A DNA stretch of 64,000 nucleotides, taken from Selaginella moellendorffii (lineage: Eukaryota > Streptophyta > Lycopodiopsida > Selaginellales > Selaginellaceae). The notes beneath the pieces are model-generated. The model did no database searches and was not told the DNA's origin. It worked only from the letters and a program-made list of their open reading frames with translations. Location of the stretch: the NCBI RefSeq assembly GCF_000143415.4, contig NW_003314383.1:62208-126207 (forward strand). Direction: 5' to 3'. The position numbers were made by a program, and so were the translations under genes. Positions 33,925-46,000 of this stretch are shown here, piece by piece. The first letter of the stretch is position 1; the number at the start of each line of letters is the position of its first letter.

Positions 33925-34770
33925 ATGAGGTCAGCGAGGAAGAGGAAGAAGGAGGACGAGGACGAGGACGAGGATGCGGAGGAGGCGGCGGCGGAGAAGC
34001 GGGCGGCGCGGTTCGTGAGCATACCCTCAAAGCAGGTACAGGAGCGGATGGACCGGGCGGTAGAGCACCGCTTGTATCTCATCGACAAGGACATCGAGAC
34101 CGACTGCAGCCGCGGCAGTTTCGTCATCCTGGGTGCCACCGGGAATGTGTACAATGTGACGCTGGACAAGAATCCAAGCTGCGACTGCCCAGACTTTGGC
34201 CGCTGCTACACTTGCAAGCACATCCTGTTTGTGCTGCTACGAGTTGTCAAGCTCCCGCGCACCGACCACCGCTTGTGGCAGAAGGCGCTCCTCTCCTCGG
34301 AGGTCAAGGAGCTGCTGCAGATGTGCGCGTCCAACGGCGAGGAGGCGGTGCTAGCCAGCCAGCGGGTGCGCCAGCGCTTCAAACAGATCCACGGCAAGGA
34401 CAAGGACGAGGATGGACAGACGGAGGCCAAGAGCATCCAGAGGAGCATTGAAGGGGACTGCCCCATATGCTACGAGGCCATGGCAAGCGCAGATGGTACC
34501 CCCGCCGAAGAGCTTGTCTTTTGCAAGTCATGCGGGAACAACGTTCACAAGGACTGCTTTGACCGCTGGAGCCGCAGCAAGTCCTCGTCCTATTCCAAGG
34601 TCACTTGCATCTACTGCAGGGCGGTGTGGGAGCACAAATGCGGTGCCACAGCCGACGCTAGCTCCTCCGGCTATGTCAACCTGGCGTCCTACTCGGAGGA
34701 TCACAACGAAGCCAACACCAGCCTCGAGGCCCTCTACCCCGACTGCTACGAGTGGATCGCAAGACGATGA
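33925..34770 (+). CDS. SWIM zinc-finger and RING-type protein (putative E3 ubiquitin ligase)
   Basis: Single exon, 281 residues. After an acidic/basic low-complexity start (MRSARKRKKEDEDEDEDAEE) comes a SWIM zinc finger in NPSCDCPDFGRCYTCKHILF (CxCx(n)CxH pattern, about residues 82-101). A C-terminal RING-variant follows, with CPICYEAM, FCKSCGNNVHKDCFDRWSRS and VTCIYCRAVW (about 182-236). This pairing is that of ZSWIM2/MEX-type proteins, for which E3 ligase activity is known in animals. The substrate is unknown. The frame is open 44 codons upstream, but the ATG at 33925 follows the promoter motif and gives a sensible N terminus. The stop is 21 bp from the stop of the convergent HAT1 gene. Confidence 0.88.
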   Translation: MRSARKRKKEDEDEDEDAEEAAAEKRAARFVSIPSKQVQERMDRAVEHRLYLIDKDIETDCSRGSFVILGATGNVYNVTLDKNPSCDCPDFGRCYTCKHILFVLLRVVKLPRTDHRLWQKALLSSEVKELLQMCASNGEEAVLASQRVRQRFKQIHGKDKDEDGQTEAKSIQRSIEGDCPICYEAMASADGTPAEELVFCKSCGNNVHKDCFDRWSRSKSSSYSKVTCIYCRAVWEHKCGATADASSSGYVNLASYSEDHNEANTSLEALYPDCYEWIARR

Positions 34771-34791
34771 AGATAAGGTGGTTTCCAATTT

Positions 34792-36642
34792 CTAGCTCTG
34801 CTCAATCCACACCCGCGGGTTGAAGTGTACAGGAGTTCCACGTAGGCTGCACAAGCTTGCCACCTTCTTCACCGCTGACAAAATGTGACTCTTCTTTTCT
34901 TTCACCAATTCCTTCAACGCTTCCTCCCTCTGAGACGCATCCACTTCCCCATCCTGCGCTTCGTCACCCCCATCCCTTTGCCTGAACTTCATCATCACGA
35001 ACGTCTTGCTGCTGTCGTACTTGTTCTCAGTGTCAACAACGTGCTTGAGCTTTGGCTGCTGGCTTTCCTTGCTCTCGAAGAGCTCTGCGGACAGCCGCTT
35101 CGACAGGAGCTCCGTAAATGCCTTCTCGTCGCCGGGATCCAGATGCACAAGGATCATCACTTCCCAGCATCTCTTGAACTGAACTTTGCTGATCTTCAAC
35201 TCCCGCCGCACCACACAAGCCAGGTTGGAGGGGGGCAGGAGCTCCTCCGACCCCGTTTTGCCTTCCTTTATCCGTTGGACAGCAAGTCTCACCTGGGATA
35301 GCACAGGCGTGGAGTCCAGCAGCCGCATCACGTCCATGCAATCACGCAGGAGCTGCAGCTTATCGGATGGATCCTCCATTGTCACGTCGAAGGAGTTCCT
35401 GCGCATGGCGATGTCGTTGACGGCATTCACCAGATGGTAGCCGTGCTGTTTGTTCTGGTAAGGTGGGAGCACCAATATCTGGAAAAGGAGAGCGGGGTTG
35501 AAAAGATGCGTCAGAGAACGCTCCAAACTTACTTGACTGATGCGGAGCCTCGAACTGTCTGGGTAGTGAAAGAAACGGTAAACGTTACAGAAGCCGGTCA
35601 CCTTGTGTACGTCCCTTGTCGTTTCAACAGCCACATAAACTTCCCAGCGTGGGTCATCCACTTCGATGCAGCTTGCACCTGTCGCTCAGTCTCATCAATC
35701 CTCTCTACCTGAGAATACGACCTCACAAACCTTCCACAAACCATAGTACAAGTGGATTCAGCCTTTGATGCCAGACTCGTGACTCCGAGCTCGCTAGCTC
35801 GAGGCGGAAAACCTGAAAGCTCCCGTGATTGCAAAAGCAGTGGTTTAGGATGCACCAACCTGGTTTCGAGTGAAACTATCGGCCGGTGCTTGCCACGAGG
35901 CTATGTGTTCCGCATATTTCGATAAGAGATCACTGTGTAGTGAATGATAAGAGCAGCAAACCCCTGGTGTTCCACAAACCTGAACTGCGAGCTGAATGAG
36001 GAAAGTTGCTTGGAAAATATATCTCGGTTCTCGACTAAGCCATCGCCAAAAACGTCCTGCAGGCCCCACAATGTGAAAGACGAAACCTTACAACTCGAAA
36101 ATAAACCTTCAAGACATCTTCCAATTTCTCGCGAGACTTGGGAACCTGGAGACACTACTTGGTTAGATTCTTTGAGCTCCACAAAGAAGACCTTCTACAA
36201 CTTACAGGAACGATCGAGTCGTACTTGATATCCGCATAGGCATGGAAGGAGGAGCTGTGCAACCAGATATCGACCTGAGAGAAAGAGATTATTCCCGTAT
36301 TTGTGGTGATCCTGGCCAAACCTTGAGTCCTTTGTAGCCGTAGATTTTGCCGCTCTCGCCGAAGTGCTCTTCCAGAAATGTGGGGCAGAAGCCTAGATTG
36401 CTGTCTTGGAAGTCATCGATGGAGCTGACTGTGAGGAGGACAAGCGGCAATGAGAAGACGAAGCGAGAAAGGAAACGGCATTTATACCGAGGTGTAGTTT
36501 GATGGCGTCTTTGGCCAGGCAAAACTCCGCATTTCGATCTGCAAGGGGACAAGTGACTCCCGACCGTGGCGAGTGAGGAAAACACACCTGCGGCGCTAGA
36601 GAAGGCCACTTTCCGCCGCTTGCTGCTGCTCTCGTCCCCCAT
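34792..36642 (-). CDS. HAT1: type B histone acetyltransferase HAT1
   Basis: Acetylates new histone H4 (Lys5 and Lys12 in known homologues) before deposition, usually with an RbAp48-type WD40 partner. The multi-exon minus-strand gene starts MGDESSSKRRKVAFSSAAD and continues NAEFCLAKDAIKLHLG, LGFCPTFLEEHFGESGKIYG, YKGLKVDIWLHSSSFHAYAD, the catalytic region (RWEVYVAVETTRDVHKVTGF, CNVYRFFHYPDSSRLRISQ, ILVLPPYQNKQHGYHLVNAV) and a C-terminal domain (LKISKVQFKRCWEVMILVHL), ending at 34792. The acetyl-CoA loop reads QNKQHG where most homologues have QGxGxG, so the binding loop deviates. A TAAACCCTAG telobox-like motif lies 9 bp upstream of the start (36651-36660). Confidence 0.9.
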
Positions 36643-36719
36643 GGCAAGAACTAGGGTTTAAGGGAGGAGCTGCCCTAATTTCCTAATTTAGTGGATTAAA
36701 TCTATAGCATTTTTACGTC

Positions 36720-37596
36720 TTAATCTTTCTTCCTGCCTCTAGCTGACTTCTTGCCACTCCTCCGCCTCGCTTTGCCATTGCCCCCCAGAATGCCGCTGGT
36801 GATTGAGTAGCCCGCCACTGCAACCATGGTTCCAGCCACGGCAAGCGCCATGGGATGGCTCCCCAAGAACTGGATGACAAGCCCGTCAAAGAAATGCAAG
36901 CATAACCACAGGGGCACACCTGCAACGCCTGGGAGTATTTGTGCTGGAACGCTTCCATGAGATCGCCTCCGAGCGCAGCTTCCGGCGGCACCTCCTCCGC
37001 TCTCGTTTCCTTCCATCCTTGCTGCAAGCAGCAGCAACGCAAACGGTTTCCAAGGAGAAACGAAAACTACCACAAACCTTGACAAACTCCGAGATGGTTT
37101 CGGCGGTCCAGTCGCCCGAGTAGTCAAACATGCGCCTGTCGTGGAACAGCTTGAGCTGTGGCGGGTTCGTGATGGAAAAGCGCTTGCGTGTCTTGGGACT
37201 CTTGGCTACATCCACCTTTGGGAGAGGACGCGACTCGTCTCACGAAACCAACGAAGTTCAACTTACCTTGGCAAAGAGGGGGTGCCCGTCCCTCGTCTCT
37301 TCGAGAAGCTTGCGAAGAGCGAGCTCGGCATCTTTGCCCTCCTCGAAATCCGGATCAGTGAAGAGCACCAGCCTGCACAAGCACGCCCACACTGCCAAAG
37401 GGTTGCTTCCCTGTGCATTTTCTTACCACGATCCAGTCGTCTGCCCGGTTGCTGCTTGTGTGTCGTGCTCGAAATTCCTGTCGCTGAGGTACAAGAGGTG
37501 CGGCCCTTCCACGGCGTCGTCACCAGCGGCAGCGCAAGCGCCCGCCGCCACGAACACCAGTAGCAGCAGCAGCAGCAGCAGCACAGGGCGCTCCAT
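36720..37596 (-). CDS. thioredoxin-fold ER membrane protein without CxxC
   Basis: Signal peptide (MERPVLLLLLLLLVFVAAGA), then a thioredoxin/PDI-like domain: HLLYLSDRNFEHDTQAATGQ, TTGSWLVLFTDPDFEEGKDA, ELALRKLLEETRDGHPLFAK, VDVAKSPKTRKRFSITNPPQ, LKLFHDRRMFDYSGDWTAET. Next are an acidic linker (QGWKETRAEEVPPEAALGGD), a transmembrane helix (ALAVAGTMVAVAGYSITSGI) and a Lys/Arg-rich cytosolic tail (KARRRSGKKSARGRKKD). The usual CxxC after the first strand is absent (ATGQTTGSW), so redox catalysis is unlikely; a binding or chaperone-anchor role in the ER membrane is possible. It has about five exons; the tail could act as an ER-retention signal of KKxx-like type, though the last residues are RKKD. 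Confidence 0.75.
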
Positions 37597-37682
37597 GTCT
37601 GGATCAAACAATCAAGAAACGCAAACCCGAGTCGCTTCTCCTTCTGAATATATGAAGAAAAGAGTTTTGTTTGGTGTTTTCT

Positions 37683-39819
37683 TCACACAGGAAAACTGCC
37701 CGTCAGCTTTATGTGCTCGAGCGTTCTCGACAGGCCAAACTGCACCACCGACTGATGCCCTGCTCTGAACCCATCGCCATATGCCGGTGACGAGTCCATG
37801 GCAATCTGGTGGAGAAAGAATTCCTGGAAACGATCGTTGTTGATCGACTTTGGCTTCTGCTTGCCACCTGACGAGCTGCTGCTGCTGCCGCCGCTACTGC
37901 CGATCTGCGACTCGAGCCAAGTGTGTGCCATCACTTGACAAATGCCCTCCTCCACCGCTGGATTCAACTGGTGCGGATAGCCTTCAACAGAGAGAAGCAA
38001 ATATGTGTCGAGCCAAGTTCTAGCAACACAAGTTCAGGGAGCTCACCGTTGAGCCGGAGCCAGGCATGCATGAGCTCGTGAGCCAGGATGGAGCCAGTGA
38101 GCAGACTGCAAACATGATCAGAGTCTTTCGTGGCGAGAACTGAAATGTTTCCCCTCACCGTGGAAGGCCGTACAGAACAAGGATAGCGGTGACTTCGCAC
38201 TGGCGTCGGAGCCTGAGTGATTCCTTGCGCATACTGCCCACTGGATTGCTACGTGAAGCCTTTGGCTTTCTGTACACCTGAAGCGCTGCACCATCAGAAA
38301 CTTTCCAGAGGTTGGAGGTTTCGGACTTACTTACAGTGCTAACAGTCTGCTCCTCCGACAGGCAGAGGCCCCTTGTTTCTGGCAAGTGGTGGTAGCCCTG
38401 TGCGCAAGCAACAGAATGAATGCCTGCCTATATACACAGGACGAGCATACAAAAACTTACGTCTCGTTCGTGCTCACGAGCTTCGTTGAGTGCTTGTCGC
38501 TCCACCAGAAGCATCGGTATCGACTGCGAGATCTTCATGTTCATTCCTTCGTAGAAATCCAGAATTTCGTGGTAGAGATGCTGGCACTCGTGCGTATCCA
38601 TGACTGCCGAATCTAAGCATTCTAGGCACAGCTTCCGTCCATCGTCCAGGCTCACAAACCGTGCGTCTCGGGCCTGCATGTATGTCACCCCGGCCGTCAA
38701 GCAGTCGACAAGGCAGTAAAAACGGGCCTTACCTCCACTCGCTCACAACTGCAACATCGAGGGGTGGAGTCCTTTTCATGCAAGGGGCAATACTTTTGTC
38801 CCCAGAAAGGATGTGCGCGGTACTCTATCAGGCCAGAGGAATTCGGTGGAATCTGAATGACTGGAAGTAAATACCATCCGCATATAAAGCTCAACAAAAC
38901 ATACAAACTGGTGGCAGACTTCACACTTGGGATGATACAAATCCCTGTAACACTCCTTGTGGTAGCGGTCACTCCCGGACAAGGCAAACTGCAAGAAACA
39001 CACGAGGAGCGTGGGTGGAGGGTCATCAAAGTCGAGAAACCTGTGAACCCGATATGGGATCTCCGCATGCTTTGCAGCGGAAGCACTGTGGATGCCACAC
39101 AGAACCGAGACAACTGAGGAAGCGCCCCGGTCCGATCTCCTGGTTGCACCCAGCACATATATATCTGTGCATCAAGGGAGTTGAAGACTACACACATAAA
39201 CTGGATGGGCTGCCAACCTTTGTTTGCTCGGGCTGGGAGCACTCCTGCTTCTGCTTTGGCTGTCCAAGTCCATGCTCTCTTGCACGGCTCTCGCAAGCTC
39301 CTCCTCGTAGCTCGATCCAAACGGGCCAAATCTTTCTGCAGTGTGGACATTAGAGTGCGAACGCAGGCCACACGGAGTTCTACCGTAGTCATTATTGTCT
39401 GGCGCAGGAGTGCGACGGTGGTCGTCATCAGTCAGCGCATTCCTGCGTCCATCCTGCGGGGAATGCAAAACAGATTACGGCTCCAAGAGCGAGGGCGATG
39501 GATGGGCAAGGGGAACAACATGCAGGCGCTCGCATTCTTATGTTGCGTGAGGGGCGACGAGGAGAAAGAAACAGAGGAGGAATACCTTAAACATTGACGA
39601 GAGGAGGGAACGCAAGCGCGAGCGCAGAGACGACAAACCCCCGCTGCTGCTGGGCTGCCGGGTCCTGCTCCTGGGCTGGCGTTTGTCACGCACAGCCGGA
39701 CAAACGAGATCGACACAACCCAAGGCACAGATATATGGATTGCATTGCAAAGCGCCTGGATGACTTACCTGGAGGAAGATTTCGTCGATGGGATTGAGGA
39801 TCGACATGGACTGCCCCAT
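37683..39819 (-). CDS. DA1: DA1-like LIM-domain peptidase
   Basis: Ubiquitin-activated peptidase family that limits organ size in Arabidopsis. Minus-strand exons from 39819 encode, in order: a short N terminus ([17 protein letters not shown]), a ubiquitin-interacting motif ([17 protein letters not shown]), a LIM domain ([64 protein letters not shown]), a second LIM-like half ([27 protein letters not shown]), and the DA1 C-terminal domain with the zinc-peptidase motif [12 protein letters not shown] and downstream [19 protein letters not shown]. The stop is at 37683. All features for peptidase activity appear present. It has about eleven exons. Family paralogues (DAR genes) cannot be excluded. 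Confidence 0.9.
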
Positions 39820-40170
39820 TTTGCAGCTTGGTGCGCCGCCGCTGCTGCTCGTCTCCTTGTCCTCGTTGCCCCTTGGCCGCGGTTTGTCCAGTATGAAGGG
39901 CGGAGCATCTCAAGAGGCGCATCATCTTGGGATCCTCTTGAAGCGAGAGTAAGACATCCCTCTTCCTTCACTCCTCTTCTATTCACTCACACATCCATGA
40001 CGCGCACACCCTCTCTCCCAGCAATGACCAAGCCAAAACAAACACATTTGATCTAGGCTAAGCCACCTATATTTTCCTTTTTTTCTTTTCTTTGTTTGCG
40101 ATGTATCCATCTATCCATCCCTCTGATAAGTTATACTTAAATCCCTCCGGCCCACGTAGTACGGCTCGGA

Positions 40171-40527
40171 TCACTTGACCTCGCCCTTGTCCTCCTGCTT
40201 TGCCAAAGCGGAGAAACGTCAAAAGATAACAATCGGCATGCACGCTTGCTCGGAATTCTTACAAGCGCCGAGCGAGGGGCAGTAGGCGGAGGCTGCGACG
40301 AGGAGAGCGCAGCCATGGCTTTCTCTTGAGTGTCACTCGACTGGAATGCATCCTCCACAGCCCCCTGTTTCAGCCATCTCTCTCTCGCTCGCATTTGGAA
40401 AAACTAAACCAGAAAATCAAAACACCACCTTGACGTTTTGCATCTCCTGTGCATTCAGTGTCCGCGGCTCCGTGCCGATTGAGGACTGCCGCCCCTCCTC
40501 CTCGCTCGTCCCCTTCCTCTCGGCCAT
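40171..40527 (-). CDS. small protein of unknown function (about 87 residues)
   Basis: Three exons on the minus strand splice in frame: MAERKGTSEEEGRQSSIGTE...NAQEMQNVK from 40527, then RERWLKQGAVEDAFQSSDTQ...APRSAL, then QEDKGEVK and a TGA at 40171. Introns are about 40-65 bp with GT-AG ends, like the neighbours. The protein is charged and Ser/Gln-rich, with no signal peptide or membrane helix. I do not recognise it. Support is the open frame across two clean introns and the position between two genes on the same strand. Confidence 0.45.
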
Positions 40528-40797
40528 TTGCCACTGTCGTGCTAATCCCACTCCACCGCTCTGCTTATCAAGGTTGCTAGACGCGTGGCCAAAGAAGATA
40601 TATAAACTTGTTTTTCCCAATCAGTACAAAAGCCAACGGCGCTCTCCACGCGTGTTGGCTGGCCGTGTCGATCGATCAATCGTCTATACAAGAACAAGAA
40701 CAGAGTGGAGAATGAAAAATTTTCCTTCAGCGGTATGCACAGTTTCAAGTAAGGTGGAGTTGTGTTGTTGCTGTTGCCGAATAGTGTTGCGCGGATG

Positions 40798-42847
40798 TTA
40801 TGTCGCGAGCCAAGGCTGAGATAGACTACAGGCGGGTGTGGATGCGCTTGGCCCCTCGTTTCCATGCACAGCCTTGTGAAGCAGCGCGTACTGCTCCCTC
40901 ACTGATTCCCACACACTTTGGTGAGCATCCTCCTGCAAAGGCACAAAAGCCAACGCGTTTGTTCCTTGTCCCAGGAAAAGCAAGGCTCACCTGTCCAAAA
41001 TTGACTTCGGAACCAACGGAGAGGCCGACCCCGTGATATCCTACGAGACGTCTCTCTCCGATCGCCTTTTGGACCTGTGCATGGCAATGAAATGAGTCCA
41101 TCGCCCGGACAAACCAGCTCTCTCACCTTGGGCGGAGGCGGCATGATGTTGTAGCTGAGTAGAGCCATCGGATACATGTGTCCTGGAACGTCACCGCGCT
41201 CAACCAGCCGCCTCATGTTGTCCACGGCCGCCGGGTCGAAAACTGCCTGGAAGTGCGCATGTCACCCAGTCACTAGCCACCACAGAAACAATACAAGCTT
41301 ACTGGAGTCCATTCGTTGGTGACGGGATCGGGGCGATCACGGCCGCCACTAGGCGCAATCCATATTAGCTGCTTCCCGCTCCTACCAATGCTGGCAATCT
41401 GAGAAACGTTGCAAGTTAAGAGGCAGGACAGAGAAACCACCTGAGAAGGACGGCCAGCTCCTTGAGAGCCCGTGTGTTTGCACGTCGCTTCATCTCCACA
41501 AGCTCAGGGTCGTCGTTGATATGCTTCTTCGAATGAACGCAGATAAGATTCCTGGCGGCAAAACACCGGCACCAGTGTCAACGAAGAAGAGAAAGAGATC
41601 GAACCTTCCCATGCTGAAGGGCTTACAAAACGGGTCCAAGATGACCCTGTCCCCGGCTATGTACGTCTGTCACCGTTGACAGTCACTTGGTCAGTAGAGC
41701 ATATAGTCTTGCAAGCTGCGAAGCTCACATCCAGGAAGCAATACCATTCTCTCCGCAAGATAAGGATGCGAGCCCTCCAGAAGCAATGCGATGATTGCAG
41801 GATCGGCTTCCGTTTGATGGTTCGAGAAAAGAACCACGTTGTGCCCCTGCATTGATGGAGTCGAGAGAAAGATTATAGAGTTGATTGGAAAACAAGCAAG
41901 GAAAAAGAATGATACCTGTTGCACTTGGTTTTCGATGGCATCCCAGTGCTCCTTGTTACCGAGATATGATTTACTGCTCAGAGACAAGCGGTTTTACGAA
42001 TTTTCTCTGTTGCCAACGCCAGCACCACCTTACCCGAAGTGAAGCAAGGGACGGATGTACTCCTGGCCAAACTTGTAGTAATCAAAAGGCTCCCTCATGC
42101 TTTGATGGTATGGAGGGAATGTGAAGGGATCCTGCAAGTGCGCACAACCTTATCCATGTTATAAAAGGCAAGCGAGCTAGGAACAAGTTCACCCGTAGCT
42201 ACCTCGAATTGCAACAGGATTCGGTCAAGAACAGTTGCCATGATCGGTACCACCGATTTGTGTGCCGTCTCGGACTCGCTGTGTAGCACCTGACAAAGAG
42301 AAGCATGAACTTGGAGGATATAACTCGAGTGTTCTTACCGCATCCCGGTAGTTTGCGTAAAAGTCCTTCATGCCCTCCCCGGCATGAGGAGGCAGCCTTC
42401 CCGCCGCCACTTCCTTGTCGATGCCAAGCAGCAATTCTGCGACCAAGGATAGGGTTTGAGAGTGGCAACAGTGAGCCAGCCAGCCAGTCGAAGTTCACCT
42501 TGTTCCGAGCCAACGCCCTGGAAGACGGACGAGTGCTCGTGCTGCTCCTCGTGGCACGAGGACGCCGCCGAGTGGTCATTGGTGGTGGCGGCAGCAGCAG
42601 CGGCGGCGGCAGCGGTGGTGGCAACGTCGTCTACTGCCCATTGCGCCGCGGCAGCCTCCACCATCTCGGCAATGGCGCCCCTCCCTCGACGCCGGGGCGA
42701 CGGCCGCTCCTCCATGATGCTCCACGAAACTCGGCTGCTAACTCCGCCGCGCACACGTGGAAGCGCCACGCCACAGATTCGCGGAACTGGGAAGCACGAC
42801 AGCGGCACACTGACGCTCACCCCTCCTCCGCTCCTCCCAGCCGCCAT
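40798..42847 (-). CDS. ATS1: plastid glycerol-3-phosphate acyltransferase
   Basis: Soluble stromal enzyme moving an acyl group from acyl-ACP to sn-glycerol 3-phosphate, the first step of plastid glycerolipid synthesis. Minus-strand exons encode a Ser/Arg-rich transit peptide ([20 protein letters not shown]), an Ala-run linker, a helical N-terminal domain ([58 protein letters not shown]) and the acyltransferase core. The core has the HX4D motif in [15 protein letters not shown], then [88 protein letters not shown] and the C terminus [15 protein letters not shown]. This matches the ACT1/ATS1 plastid form rather than membrane GPATs. The start is taken at 42847, giving the most transit-like N terminus; an ATG lies six codons upstream. 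Confidence 0.92.
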
Positions 42848-43067
42848 AAACCAAACCAAACCCAACCCAACCCAACCCTCTTGCGCGCGCGCTCGGGAAA
42901 GAGATTGCGTGTGTGCTCTTGCCTTCTTCCTTGCCTACCACTACCTAAACATGCCACCCCTGGTGGACTAGCCTATGCACCTTTACTAAACGCATTCATT
43001 CCAAACATCCAATATGTACACACGCAGCTAGACGATAGACACAAACACACAGGCCAACACACATCTT

Positions 43068-46000
43068 CTAGGACCTCCTGCTGCTGTACGTGATACCATA
43101 TCCAAGCGCAGCCACCACGAACACCCACGCAGTGAGCAGCGCCGCCGCCGCCGCCAGCAGCAGCAGCGCCGAGAAATTCATCTCTGGTGCCTGCGAATTC
43201 GGCGACAGCGTAAAAGCACGTAATCCCAGCTGCTTGCTGGCCAGAGTTATCGCCTGTAGCACAGCAGACTGCTTGTAACACAGGTTTCGGTCTGCACGCA
43301 TCAGAGCATACTCGACCATGTCCAGCGTCGTCATGTCCGCAACCAAGTCTTGGTCGCGCTTTTCCATGTATCTGCCGGTGTAGCCTGCCATGTTAGGCAC
43401 CAGGTCAGGATAATAGGATAAGGAAAGGGCCCTACAATAAAGTGATCACCCCTTTAGCCAGTTGGCTTAGGGTGTAAGGGATAGGATCCTAACATTGGTA
43501 TCAGAGAATTGGTTGCGATGGCCGACCAAGCTGAACGCTGGAATCCTATCATCGATGGTGGTGCCGACGGTGGTGCCGACGATGGTGTCAACGAAGCTGC
43601 GGAGATTTGGACCATTCAAGATGTGGTTCATGAGCTGCGAGCCCTTAATAAAAATCAGCAAGAGATGCAAGACGAGATGCATGGCATGATGGATACCATG
43701 CGTGGGCGTGTTGAGGCACTCGAGGCTGGACGGGGTAGCGCTCCAAGTAAGCCTTCTTTGGTAGATCGACTCAAGATTCCAACCTTTTCCGGTGATGGTG
43801 GTGTGGACGAGTGTCTCGCTTGGCTAGCCAATGTGAAGAAGTTCTTGGCTGCTAGAGGAACTCCAGATGCAGAGGCTTTAGTGGCTATTCCGATGGTTTT
43901 GCGTGATGCGGGTCTTCGATGGTGGAATTGGCTTGAGGAGTCCCGTGTTGCGGATAAGAAACCACCAGTGTCTACCATGGATGAGTTTGAGGCTGCTTTC
44001 CGTTTACGTTTTGCCCCTCATTACGACGTGGAGAATGCTCGTACAGAACTTCGCCATTTTCAGCAAGGGAAAATGACGCTCGGGGATTATATTGAGAAGC
44101 TTACTCGCTTGATTAGTCGTGTTCCAACGAAGGATCCAGATCAGAACAAATCCTACTTCATTGATGGCCTCCATAGTGAGAGTATGCGGCAACACTTGCG
44201 TCATTCTCAGCCTACAAAGAGTTTGGAGGAGCTCTTTGATGCGGCTCGTCGCCTTGACAATGACAAGCACAAGTCTCGCAAGCGTTCGCGGAGTCCTTCT
44301 GTCGAGAATCGTCGTGATGATCGCCGTGGACACAAGGATGGGAACAAGCATCACAAGTTGAAGTCGGTGGTGACTACTTCAGATGCAAAGGGGTCCAAGA
44401 AGCAGAAGTTCTTTGTGAAGAATTATAGACAGGGTTGTCATCATTGCGGCGAACTTGGACACTACAAGGCTGATTGTCCGCAGTTGAAGAACAAGCAGCA
44501 GGACAAGAAGAATGGCCAATCATCTTCTCACGGTAAGTCAGATACTAAAAAGTTGCAAGCTTTACAGCGTGAGGATGACGAGAACGACCATTCCGGTCGG
44601 AGGAAGAGACTTTCGATCGTTGCTCGTCAACTCAACTGTGTGTGGAACAAGATGGAGCTTGAGGATACGCGTGAATCAGCTTTAATGCTGGAGGGCGTGT
44701 TCCGTGGCGATCCAGTGCGGATTTTACTGGATAGTGGGAGCGATGACAACTTTGTTTCGGCAAAGTTTGTTGCGGAGCATCGCCTGAACACACGTGGAGT
44801 TGTTCCATACACAGTGGAAGGTGCAGCTACCTCTGCTCAGCATTTCGATGCTTGTGTCGAGGGGCTGGAAGTGTTGGTTGGCAAAACCACACTTGTGGAG
44901 ACTTTTTATCTCGCGGATATCCATCGTGTGGATCTCATTCTTGGGATGCCATGGTTGGTGAAGGTGGATCCCGAGATAAAGTGGAGCATTAAGCGTATCT
45001 CGCTGGAGTATGGTGGCGTTAAAGATGTGTGGTTTGGCGAGGGCGTTCAACCACCAGTTGTTATGCTCTCTGCTACATCTTTGAAGCGGGCTTGTCGTAA
45101 TGGAAAAGCACTTTCAAGTTACTTGCTGTTTGTTCGTGACTTGGGGGACCAAGGCACGTGTGGGGGAGAAGCAGCAGTACGGGATGTACTTGATGAGTTT
45201 TCTGATGTTTTTCCATCTGAACTTCCTCATGGATTGCCTCCATTACGAGGTGTGGAGCATGGGATTACATTGGAGCCGGGGACGCGGCCAATTTACCGGC
45301 GTCCATTTCGGTTAAGTTATGCGGAGGAGCAAGAAGTTCAACGACAAGTCAAGGAGTTACTTGAGTTTGGATTTATTCAGCCAAGTAAGTCTCCGTTTGG
45401 TGCTCCGGTCTTGCTTGTGAAGAAGAAGGACGGTTCAATGCGGATGTGTATTGACTACCGTGCTTTAAACAAGAAGACAGTGAAGGACAAGATGCCGATG
45501 CCACGTGTGGATGATATCCTAGACAAGCTTGGTGAAGCACGAGTGTTTACCAAGATTGATCTGAGGAGTGGATATCATCAGATTGCAATGGATGATGCAT
45601 CTATCTCCAAGACGGCATTCAACACAAGCTTCGGACATTTTGAGTTTACCGTTATGCCGTTTGGTTTGACGAATGCACCGGCCACATTTACTCGGTTGAT
45701 GACGGAGGTATTTGGGCGTTATCTTCATGAGTTTGTGGAGATTTTCTTGGATGATATTCTTGTTTTTAGCAAGAATATGGAGGAGCATAGGGTGCATTTG
45801 CGCAAGGTTCTTTTGTTACTTCGAGACAGCAAACTTTATGCGAAGAAGAGCAAATGTGAATTTGCAAAGTCGGAGGTGGAATATCTAGGCCATATTGTGA
45901 CATCTAAGGGTGTCAAGACGGATCCAAGGAAGGTGGCTGTGGTGGAAAACTGGCCTACACCGACTACAGTGGCCGAGTTGCACAGTTTTCTTGGTATGGC

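Noticed and set aside
39605-39925. Antisense frames over the DA1 5' region as a separate gene
   Set aside because: They overlap DA1 exons 1-2 and show no coding signal of their own.
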